DNA of 64,000 nucleotides. Source: Ascaphus truei (lineage: Eukaryota > Chordata > Amphibia > Anura > Ascaphidae). Positions 56,127 through 64,000 of this stretch are shown here, piece after piece (the stretch's first letter is position 1; each line of letters starts with the position of its first letter). The stretch spans positions 4,105,872 to 4,169,871 of the forward strand of contig CM071570.1 in the NCBI GenBank assembly GCA_036426205.1, given 5' to 3'. The notes beneath the pieces were generated by a model that saw only the letters and a program-made list of their open reading frames with translations, was not told the DNA's origin and ran no database searches. Both the position numbers and the translations under genes were made by a program.

Positions 56127-56780
56127 ATGAGTGTACAAGTGCAGCCCGTGTTCCAAAAACCCGACAGAACGTACGCTTATTTAATATGGGCCGCGATTAA
56201 TGAAACAGATGAAAAGATGGCAACAATTGTTCAAATTTATCAGTATTTTATCGAAAACTATGTATTTTACAAATTTTCGCTAGATACTCATGTGTGGAAG
56301 CGTGCAATAAGGAAAAAGTTATGTAGCGATCCATGTTTTTTTCGTATTGATCCCGAATTTATTGGAGGGTATTGGTGTGTATCACCGGGTTTTTCCTGTT
56401 TCTATGATAATGCAGACGGCAAAAGGCGAAAGGTCGTGTTAAAACCAAGTAAGAAACGTTAGTCGCTGGCAAGCAATGCGCCAACACCAGCACCAGCACC
56501 GGTTTCCAATAACGGTCCGACCGTCAGTGACAACCCTTGCTGCCTGTCCACGCATGGATACCTGCAGCCTGAGCCAGATTTTGCGTACAGTTTCGAGCAA
56601 GCTTGCATGTATCTAAGCGATTTCCAGCCTCATCAGCTGACTACAGGTGTAGTCCCACTGTCGCCTGTCAACGACGTGTATGATCAAGAATACGGGACTG
56701 ACAGTTGCCCGGCGCCAGATGATTGGGAAATTCTATGGTGGGTAATAATGCCGTATTTTATTCTGTTTTTTTATTTTTAA
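56127..56780 (+). CDS. divergent forkhead-like (winged-helix) protein
   Basis: The first 111 codons (56127-56462) are almost entirely a forkhead-type domain. They show KPDRTYAYLIWAAI (helix 1), a TIVQIYQYFIENYVFYKF block (helix 2), VWKRAIRKKLCSDPCFFRI (recognition-helix region) and GGYWCVSPGF (wing), then a basic tail KRRKVVLKPSKKR. The consensus Asn and His of the recognition helix (N.IRH) are replaced, so its DNA specificity would differ. A TAG at 56460-62 ends the frame. The same frame then stays open for 105 more codons to 56778, Pro/Ala-rich and later acidic, like a transcription-factor C-terminus. The TAG may be a recent nonsense change. No intron is visible. A host Fox pseudogene is the alternative. 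Confidence 0.75.
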
Positions 56781-57790
56781 AATATCAATATCAGTGCGAT
56801 TCAAAAAGTCAAGCGATTCTCCTGTAAGCAATATCATTGGCTGAGCGGCTTCTACAGTAAATACTGCACAATTGGTGAAAAGCTAGGCGCATGCGGATTG
56901 GAAACTTCTTGAAACGCATATGCGTGTCATCACATCGACGGTAGGCGCATGCGCATGTGAACAGGAGACGCCCCCCGAGAAAATTATTGGTGGGACTGGC
57001 TGTGGGAACATTTTTAGGGGACTGACCATTACAGTAAAACTTTTACTTTTGTTTTTCCTCAGAAAAGAAAACTTTGTCATCTCATGCGGAAAACGGCAAA
57101 TGGAGGGATTTCGATGGATAATATCACTTTGTGTAACAATGCCAGCACATTGCTGAATCGGATTTAAAAAACCACGTACCGTAGTCTACAGTTTAATGGC
57201 CGTTTTTATTGATTAGGATAGAATACCTGAAACAGTATGCTGAGGTTTTCAGACCGTATACAATACTTTTTTATATATACTGTATAATAAACCCGAGAAA
57301 ATAAAAAGTATGCATTTATTCTACATGTATTCCAGTACATATGTGTATTTTATACCCGTACAGCATGTATTGTTTTAATACTCTTGTGATGTACAGTGCT
57401 GAGCATGCCTACATTATACAGTACAGTATGCCTGGACAGTACTGTACATTCTAGAAACACTGTATTTTGTAACAGTATAAAAGGAGACAATGGAACAATT
57501 TAAAACAAATCAACTTTCTTTTAATGGTGTAGTAAGTACAAAAACATTTATTTACAAATACTGTACAATGTAAAAACATTTTAAGTGTACAGCAATTCAA
57601 AACACTGCTAGTGAAAACATTTATGTTCAGAAAGTCAAAACATTTACAGTCAGTCAGTATGGTTTACAGTCACATGGTGTTATGAAAAAAAAATCTTTAT
57701 TCATGAAATTTAAAAAACGCAACATCTCCTTTATTAAAGTACAGAAAGTCAAAACATTTACAGTAGGATGGTGTACAGAACAGTCAGTCA
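56781..57790. other. unassigned, AT-rich
   Basis: No coding frame. Repeated AGAAAGTCAAAACATTTACA blocks occur near 57635, 57742 and 57972, and a longer duplicated segment (57690-57763 against 57920-57992) flanks the palindrome at 57791. Confidence 0.35.
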
Positions 57791-57897
57791 GACCTGTACA
57801 ACTCCAGTCCTCGAGGGCCGCAAACAGGCCTGGTTTTCAGGATAACCTTTAAAACTGGACCTGTTTGCGGCCCTCGGCGACTGGAATTGTGCAGGTC
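57791..57897. mobile_element. hAT-like palindromic MITE
   Basis: GACCTGTACAACTCCAGTCC and its near-inverse GGAATTGTGCAGGTC bound a 107-bp palindrome containing CGAGGGCCGCAAACAGG. It resembles short hAT-derived palindromes widespread in vertebrates. No clear duplication was checked. Confidence 0.6.
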
Positions 57898-58135
57898 CTG
57901 TGAGTACAGTAAGTAAAAACATTTCTTTATTAATACAAGTTAAAACACGCAACATCTCCTTTATTAAAGTGCAGAAAGTCAAAACATTTACAAAAACATT
58001 TACAAAAAATAAACAACAGTTGAACAGTCACGCAAATGCGATACCCACCAGATTGTCCTTCTAGGGCCGATGCCTTGTATGGAGCAAAATGCCATTAATG
58101 GCGTCTCGAACGCTTTTCATTAAAGGATTTGAAAT

Positions 58136-58615
58136 TTAAATATATCGCCGCAATTCCTCCACAATAGTCCTTATTAAATTTTCAGCAAGCGCCCTTTTAT
58201 CGCGATTTCCTTCATAGTTCACTTTGTAGGCCCACCCGCAGTACACCAAGTAGGACACGTGGTGCTTAAAAATTAACATGGCATGCTTGTGGGGTAAACC
58301 AGCACTCATCACCCTATACTTCTCCCTGAGTGCAGGTGGCAGCTCGCGCAGGATGATGTCGGGCACCGTATCGATGCAAGCGTATGTCGGTTGGGTTCTG
58401 GGACCAGATGTTCTTCTGTGAGCGGGTGTGCTTGTAGCAGCGGACGAGGGTAGGTTGTCTGGGAGGAAGCTTTCCTCCTGTCTTGGTCGCTGTGTTGTCT
58501 CCTGGCATGGTCTTGACGGGGTTGTCATGTTATCCTCCTCCTCAACGGCATACATGTACACAAATTCTTCTGGTGGAGTTGGTGGAAGGTCCCATTCATC
58601 ACATCCATGCGACAC
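58136..58615 (-). CDS. C-terminal part of the same protein, possibly BEN-like domain
   Basis: 159 codons: an acidic/proline stretch (EEEDNMTTPSRP), then a compact C-terminal domain from about residue 85 (VPDIILRELPPALREKY, HAMLIFKHHVSYLVYCGW, KRALAENLIRTIVEELRRYI). The alternation of helices and the final KRAL...I..IVE.L pattern recalls BEN domains, which bind DNA or protein, but the match is weak. Its conserved, open state next to decayed transposase exons suggests it was maintained more recently. Confidence 0.5.
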   Translation of the reverse strand: MSHGCDEWDLPPTPPEEFVYMYAVEEEDNMTTPSRPCQETTQRPRQEESFLPDNLPSSAATSTPAHRRTSGPRTQPTYACIDTVPDIILRELPPALREKYRVMSAGLPHKHAMLIFKHHVSYLVYCGWAYKVNYEGNRDKRALAENLIRTIVEELRRYI

Positions 58616-59565
58616 TCCTGCTCCGGCGTTGGGGATACAGAGGCATGAACACCGAGCAAATGATGAATCCCCGCTATGTCAGTCTCTATCTTCTGCATCC
58701 TTTGATCCATATTTAGCATGGTCTCATAAAGCAGATCTATCTTTGCCAGCGCAATAGTGTTCCCGGGGATATCCACACTTAACCCATTCAGCATGCGGTC
58801 TAAAGAGCTGGTTCTTGTGCATTGCGTGCTGTGGACATCTGGGTGGATGGGTGCTACGGAGGATGAGATGGGGGTTCCATAGAGAGAAGCGGCAGCGTCG
58901 CCAAAGAAGGATGGAGGAGGTGACATGTGGATTTCCGGGAGTGTAGAAGCGGCAGCGTCGTCGAAGAGGGATGGAGAAAGTGACCTGTGGATTTCCAGGC
59001 GAGAAGCGGCAGAGTCGTCTAAGCGTAATGGAGAAAGTGACCCATGGATTTCAGGGGCACCAGCGGCAGCGTCGTCGAAGAGCAGTGGCGAAGATGGCCT
59101 GTTGGTTTCCGGGAGAGCGGCGTCAGCGTCGTGGACGAGTAGTGGAGAAGATGGGCTGTAGATTTCCGTGAGAGCGGGGGCAGAGTCGTCGAAGCTTAAA
59201 CGAGGAAGTGGCCTGCGGGTTCGATGGGTTGGCTGCCATTTGTTTTGCGCTGTGTGTACATCACCGAATTTCTTCTTTACATAATAAGGCTTACGTGTTT
59301 TAAAACCCTTAGCCTTTGGGGTCAGCAGAAGGTTTTCTTTATTGGCCTTAGCCTGTCGCTTTGGCCTTGGCTTGGAAACGGCTGCCGCCGCCGCCTTTCG
59401 CTTTTTCTGCGTGACAGGCACGGCAGAAGTGAGTAGCTTCTCGCGTCCGTAGAATCGGGGTTGATCCATGGAAGCAGATGGCACAATGCAGTATCTGGAC
59501 CAGGGCAAGTTCAGATAAAGATCATCGAGTGGTGGGCTATGCAAAGTGTGTAACCTTTTATGCAT
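58525..59565 (-). CDS. basic, repeat-rich transposon-associated protein, N-terminal part
   Basis: 346 codons on the minus strand. After a short leader comes a nuclear-localisation-like region (KKRKAAAAAVSKPRPKRQAK, about residues 53-72). Residues about 120-235 hold five to six imperfect repeats of 20-24 residues built on SPLLFDDAAA..EIH. A likely helix or coiled coil (IALAKIDLLYETMLNMDQRM) follows. At its end it overlaps the next ORF in another frame, suggesting a 1-nt shift, so the two probably encode one protein of about 480 residues. I do not recognise the family. The strand is opposite to the forkhead-like and transposase genes. Confidence 0.55.
   Translation of the reverse strand: MHKRLHTLHSPPLDDLYLNLPWSRYCIVPSASMDQPRFYGREKLLTSAVPVTQKKRKAAAAAVSKPRPKRQAKANKENLLLTPKAKGFKTRKPYYVKKKFGDVHTAQNKWQPTHRTRRPLPRLSFDDSAPALTEIYSPSSPLLVHDADAALPETNRPSSPLLFDDAAAGAPEIHGSLSPLRLDDSAASRLEIHRSLSPSLFDDAAASTLPEIHMSPPPSFFGDAAASLYGTPISSSVAPIHPDVHSTQCTRTSSLDRMLNGLSVDIPGNTIALAKIDLLYETMLNMDQRMQKIETDIAGIHHLLGVHASVSPTPEQECRMDVMNGTFHQLHQKNLCTCMPLRRRIT
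58915..59190. repeat. coding tandem repeats of about 60-72 bp
   Basis: Five to six units with GCGGCAGCGTCGTCGAAGAG and GTGGATTTCCGGG, corresponding to the protein repeats of the ORF on the minus strand. Confidence 0.75.
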
Positions 59566-59722
59566 AGCGACGAGGTACAGGTGTTGAAAGTGGGCGTACT
59601 CTAATGTGAGTCATTAACGTATAACTACACCATCCATTTTGTGGAGTCACTGCACATTGAATACACATCAACTAAACATCGAATATACATTCTTGTGTTT
59701 GTATTTCTTTCTACTTGCAGCA

Positions 59723-59910
59723 ATGCCTGTTAAAAAGATTTCAAAGGATCTCAGCATGAGAATTAAGGAGATGTAAACGAGTGGACACCGAATTGCAGAT
59801 ATCCAACGCTGGTTATCTGCTTCTGGCCTCGTTGTGCCATCAACCACCGTGTGCTATCATGCACATGGAAAAACCAGACAACGCACAAGGACACCAACGG
59901 TAACTAACGC
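59723..59910 (+). pseudogene. Tc1/mariner-type transposase, exon 1 (HTH)
   Basis: Follows a polypyrimidine tract and TTGCAG. Starts MPVKKISKDLSMRIKEM, then a TAA (59774-76) in place of a codon, then TSGHRIADIQRWLSASGLVV and PSTTVCYHAHGKTR. This is the first helix-turn-helix half of the Tc1-type DNA-binding domain. A GTAAGT donor lies at 59911, with an alternative GTAACT at 59899. The in-frame stop makes this copy defective. Confidence 0.65.
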
Positions 59911-59944
59911 GTAAGTATATTTGTATAACTATATAATACAGTAT

Positions 59945-60920
59945 ATCTATTATTGTTTATATTGCTGCATTTAATATAGTTATTTCGGTATATTTATATA
60001 ACAACAGTATATATATTGTTTATATTGCTGCATATTAATAGAACAATATATTGTGTACTGTAGATCTCTCTAATTTTATAGTTATTTCGGTATATTTATA
60101 TAACAACAGTATATATATTATTTATATTGCTGCATATTAATAGAACAATATATTGTGTAGATCTCTCTAATTTTATAGTTATTTCGGTATATTTATATAA
60201 CAACAGTATATACTGTATATTGTTTATATTGCTGCATAGTAATAAAGGAAACAAATATATTGTGGATGTAGATCTCTTCTCGTTTTATAGTTTATGTCGG
60301 TTATATTATTATTAACCACAGTATATAATAATATATAATATATATGATATATATATACTGCTGCGCAACAGTTTTATTCGAGAATTTGCCCGTTCTGTGG
60401 CCGCAGGCAGAGCCTGTCCGCGCCCAGAGTGACGTGCGCAGCGCCGAAGCAGCGGAAAGAGCGCCCCCGATCGGAGCCTCTCCCTACGCTGCCGGGTCCG
60501 CCGGGTCCCCCGGAAACCCCCTGCCGCTGTCCCGCATCGCGGGACACCAGGTCTCCCTCGGAGGAGCCCCGGAACGCGGCGTGCAGGGGTCGCATCGCTC
60601 CCGTAAGACGCGTTAGCCGCGCGTCTTATGACGGCGCGGCACGCCGGGGCGGCCAACTAGCAAGCCGGGAAATCTCCGCCGCTTTCGGATCTGGCCGCAT
60701 GTAATAAACTGTGTCGCCAGTGTAATATATATATATATATATATATATATTTTATATTGCTAGCCATATTAATAGAACAATACATTGGTACTGAGCGTCT
60801 CTCTACTTTATAGATTTTCGGTATATTTATATAACAACATATATAATTGTTATATATTGCTGCATATTAATAGAACAATATATTGTGTAGACTCTCTAAT
60901 TTTATAGTTATGTCGCTATA
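59945..60920. repeat. tandem array, about 115-bp unit, interrupted by a MITE
   Basis: Four to five units with TTATAGTTATTTCGGTATAT, TTTATATAACAACAGTATAT and GCTGCATATTAATAGAACAA. The array resumes at about 60745 after the MITE at 60358-60722. It lies in the inferred first intron of the transposase. Confidence 0.8.
60358..60722. mobile_element. TA-type MITE, indel-rich copy
   Basis: Same family and orientation as 15994-16353 (CTGCTGCGCAACAG...AACTGTGTCGCCAGTG), TA-flanked inside an AT tract. It has many single-base indels relative to the other copies. Confidence 0.85.
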
Positions 60921-61025
60921 TACTGGTTTTATTGTCTACTTTTTTTACTGCAAATCCGTGTGCTGTGCTTGTGGGCCTGACTGACTCTAACTTACAAAAA
61001 CAAAAATTGTTTTTCTACATTGTAG

Positions 61026-61180
61026 GGAATCACTCTTTTGTCGCAAATAATGAAGGAACGTTGAGAGAAGAGTGCATAAGGGTCAATACACATCTGCAAC
61101 AAAATCACAATCTCACTGTATCCAGACCAGCATGAAAGAAGATAGATGCAGGAATTGGATGGAAAGATGGAAGTGTTGAG
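61026..61180 (+). pseudogene. Tc1/mariner-type transposase, exon 2 (second HTH half)
   Basis: Preceded by ACATTGTAG and followed by a possible donor GAGGTTAGT. It encodes HSFVANNEGTLREECIRVNT and QQNHNLTVSRP, the LTVS.. pattern of the second HTH in Tc1-type transposases, before a TGA at 61133-35. Confidence 0.5.
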
Positions 61181-61261
61181 GTTAGTACGGGACATACAGG
61201 AGTAAAAGTGTTGTTTTAAAAAACTGTCTGTACTCTAAATTATTTATTCCTTGTCATTCAG

Positions 61262-61765
61262 AGCGTACCCTAGAAAGGGACGTTAACAAAATCAAGAGAG
61301 TGTCCGCCAGGCATGGATCAACAGGGAAGAACTTGCCAAGGATGAATCGCCCTACGAAGTCCTACTGTTCTCGCTGAGAGATTTGCAACCTTGCATTCCA
61401 CAAAAAAGGTTGCATAATCTATGAAGCCACGTCCAAACACCCAGTGAAGATGCAAGTGTGGGGTCCAATCTCTAGGCGTGGACCAGATGCATCGTTCATC
61501 TTTGAAGGTGCAAGTAAAATTATGTCACAACGCCCTTTTGCCATACGTACTGTGACTGTAGTCGTGTGCAGCTTTTTTGACACTTTCTTGTTATAGAAAC
61601 ATGAATAAAGCTTTCTCCAAGAGAAAATTGTGCCTGAGATTGTGGATACATCACCGAGTGAGTTCCCAGATGGTCAACGCCGTTCTAACCAGGACAACGA
61701 TCCGAAGCACAACCGCATAAACAGCGATATCCTTGAGTCTGGTCATCAACGGGTGAAGAACGCCA
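61262..61765 (+). pseudogene. Tc1/mariner-type transposase, exon 3 (DDE core)
   Basis: Broken frames encode YEVLLFS (near the first catalytic region), then YEATSKHPVKMQVWGPISRR (61425-61485) with the HP.K..VWG.IS signature, then PSEFPDGQRRSNQDNDPKHN (61655-61720) with the second catalytic Asp in QDNDPKH. Several frameshifts and stops are present. After 61765 the sequence changes to an unrelated repeat. Confidence 0.72.
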
Positions 61766-62035
61766 GCGGGTAGTAAGCTGCGAGTAACCGGGGTAGGCGG
61801 GAACGCTCACAGAGTAGCGTGGAGACTGATTATAAGTGAATTAATAAGCCTTTGATTGCGGCCGGTTTCCTATAACATCAGGAACCATCCAAACAAGGGG
61901 TAACAAAGCTTTATTCACTTGGGTAGTATTTCTAGTGAAATACTAATGGCAGCTTCACAACAGCCCTTAGAAGCATGTCTCCCAGCCCCAAAACATATGC
62001 ATGAAATAAGCAGATATAGCAAAAGTCTCATAAAT

Positions 62036-63278
62036 AAAGCTTATCTCGTTCTGTTGGGTTTGGAGGGCAAAGATCTTCTCTGTCCCTGAGGTTCATCTCC
62101 CTTTTCCTCAGGGTGTGTCAGCATTCAGGTTAGAAGTTTCCCTGTGTCTGAAAGCAGACTCTGCTGTTTCTTCTGCAGGGCTCACACTGTTTGTCTCCAA
62201 GTTACAGCTCAGTCGGTGTGAGCTAAGAGTCTTCTCCTGTCTCAAAGACAGGCTTTTCAAGCCCTCTAATCAGGCAGGTTGGGTTTGTAATTGACACAGC
62301 AGCCTTAACCACACCAACTGCTGGATTAGAGGCACATTACCGATTAACCGGAACGCCCTTGTTCACACATACCCCCCTGTTTGTGGGAGCCGTGGACTGC
62401 CCACGCCAAAAACCCATACCTTCCAATCTCATTGTAGATATCTCTGTGACTTGAATGAGAGTGGATGGAGGAAGGAGAACCTCAGTCTGCTGGATTGGAG
62501 CCCTTTCTCCGGTTTATTTCGTGTTATCCTCTCCGAAGGTTGCTTGAGTTCAGTCACCTCAGTCCGCTCGAGGAGGACTTTTTCTTAAGTATACGTCTTT
62601 TTGCTCGTGTGCTGATCATGCGATTTTCCCTCGGCTGGCGTCGGGTGCTCATCTTATTGTAGGCGTACTGTATGCAGCAGTGCAGAGCTTGTAAAAACAG
62701 CCCTTGAGTTTTTCCGCGTCTTGAACTGTCTCTTGCCCCTTTTCCCAATCAATGTGGGGTTGGCTAGTTCACGCTCTTTGAGGTTAATTGCAATTCCACA
62801 CCACTTCCAGAGAAGTCCCATCTTTTCAGAAGTCATCAGCTACGGACTTCCTTGGTTTGATTCAGCACGTTGTAACTTCTTTTGTTGCCTGGTGGTGGCT
62901 GAAGGTTTTGCTAGTGCCTTTTTTTAGGTGGTCTTATCTTTCTTGTGGTTGGAGGGAAAATCTTCTCTGGTCCCTGTGGTCAGCTCAGCCCTTTTCCCTC
63001 AGGTTGTCAGCAGTCAGGTTTAGAAGTTTTCCCTGTTGTCTTGAAAGCAGCTTCTGGTTTCTTCTGGCATGGAGCTCAAGACTGTTTGTCTCCAAGTTTC
63101 AGCTCACAGCGTTGTGACTAAGGAGTCCTCGTCTTCCGTCTCAACAGACAGGCTGTTAAAGCCATCCACTAATCAGGCAGGTGTGTTTATTATAGTGACT
63201 ACCAGCATTTAACCACACACTGCTGGATTAAGGCACTTACGTGGAACAGGGATACTCCCGTGTTTAAACACCACCGTG
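62036..63278. repeat. pair of diverged direct repeats, about 340 bp each
   Basis: 62036-62372 and 62931-63278 share CTGTTTGTCTCCAAGTT, GACAGGC and AATCAGGCAGGT in the same order, with many single-base indels. They bound about 560 bp of unassigned sequence and separate transposase exon 3 from the possible last exon. It could be an LTR-type insertion or a tandem duplication. Confidence 0.65.
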
Positions 63279-63379
63279 TCTCATTTTTTCCTACTGTTTT
63301 ACTGTGTACTTAACATCTCTAAAACTAATTTGTCCTTTTTTTCCGTTGAGAGGAAAGGTGATAGGCCCTGCCACATGAC

Positions 63380-63539
63380 GATCGCCAGACTCAATATATA
63401 CAAAATGGTCTGTCACCAGCTGGACAGGACCAATCCGAAAATCGTTGAAAACCCTCCACAAAAGGATGACCTGGTGGCGCAAGTGCATACTCTGAGTGTT
63501 TTGGAACTATGTACTCACGCGTGGAACGATGCACACTAA
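63380..63539 (+). pseudogene. possible last transposase exon
   Basis: Encodes IVENPPQKDDLVAQVH, whose spacing resembles the PP.SPDLNPIE motif carrying the third catalytic residue of Tc1-type transposases, but NPIE is not preserved. It could be chance. 63540-64000 has no recognisable feature. Confidence 0.3.
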
Positions 63540-64000
63540 ATTTTATTGATCAATGCGACTATGCTATGCGCCCTGTTTGATCGTGCGAATGGGCAAGCAC
63601 CAGGAAGGTAGTATGGTATGTACTGTACTGTGTATTGTACAGTACAAGTTGATACAGGTAAGTATGGCACAGGATTTTTTTCGATATTTAGTAGTCAGAG
63701 TCTACAGTAGTTCAGTATGAGACTAGTTTGATAGTACTAATTGCATACTGTGTCGCAATATGGCAGTAGCTATACAGGTACACAACTGCCATAATAGCAG
63801 TATGCACCTAACCGCTCAATTTTTCCTTCCAGAGAGAGAAGCACCGCCAGATGGTTACAAACGTATTTACAGTAGTCAGAGTATACTACGCTCCAGTATA
63901 GGACTAAAGGGTTTTTTTTTGACAGTACTACACAGCATACAATGCCATAATACATATGCCACATTCTGCAACTAACTTTTGTTTTCTTGTCTTTCAGAAC

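Larger units (their letters stand above)
55704..64000. mobile_element. candidate multi-gene Tc1/mariner-type transposon (right end outside window)
   Basis: A terminus CAGCCGCGGCCCCTTTTATT follows TA at 55702-03 and resembles the MITE terminus at 33505 at about 17 of 21 positions. Bases 55862-55945 match the interior of the MITE at 22294-22690. Downstream lie a forkhead-like gene, a minus-strand basic/repeat protein gene and a broken Tc1/mariner-type transposase. No matching inverted terminus was found before 64000. That these belong to one element is inference from adjacency and shared MITE sequence. Confidence 0.5.

Overview
The window looks like repeat-dense nuclear DNA from a vertebrate with a large genome, most likely an amphibian (frog). 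The grounds are the mix of element types: Neptune-type Penelope retroelements with GIY-YIG domains, a Gmr1-type Ty3/gypsy element, an endogenous retrovirus, CR1/L2-type and L1 LINEs, and hAT, Tigger/pogo and Tc1/mariner-type MITEs. This assignment is inference; no host marker gene is present. I found no ordinary host gene, tRNA, rRNA or CRISPR array. Nearly everything recognisable is mobile DNA.

0-23.9 kb: decayed LINEs, TA-flanked MITEs, fold-back repeats and minisatellites. At 4331-7906 a complete LTR retrotransposon carries no pol genes. It carries a coiled-coil reading frame whose 3' part resembles the non-muscle myosin II rod, with lamin-like heptads before it. The element sits in one arm of a palindrome. 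At 21.7-23.4 kb a LINE with a clean target duplication interrupts an unidentified reading frame and is itself interrupted by a MITE.

23.9-38.2 kb: a Penelope-like element with two minus-strand ORFs (ORF1, and RT plus GIY-YIG) lies between inverted arms of about 3 kb. The arms contain hammerhead-like motifs, MITEs and half of a Tigger-like MITE. An L1 fragment follows.

38.2-44.4 kb: two different 5'-truncated Penelope ends lie head to head, each followed by a hammerhead-like motif, then a Tigger-like MITE fragment.

44.4-55.6 kb: an endogenous retrovirus on the minus strand, 11.2 kb between matching CTCTG duplications, mostly gutted. It holds a Gmr1-like gypsy element (46918-51703, duplication ATTAG) with integrase before reverse transcriptase. 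A MITE has inserted into the gypsy RT with a TA duplication, giving a three-level nest.

55.7-64 kb: the most unusual region. A mariner-type terminus at 55704 is followed by a divergent forkhead-like gene, a minus-strand gene for a basic, repeat-rich protein with a possible BEN-like C-terminus, and a decayed, apparently intron-containing Tc1/mariner-type transposase. The terminus and an internal stretch match MITEs elsewhere in the window. I propose one multi-gene DNA transposon that parented several of these MITEs; its right end lies beyond the window.
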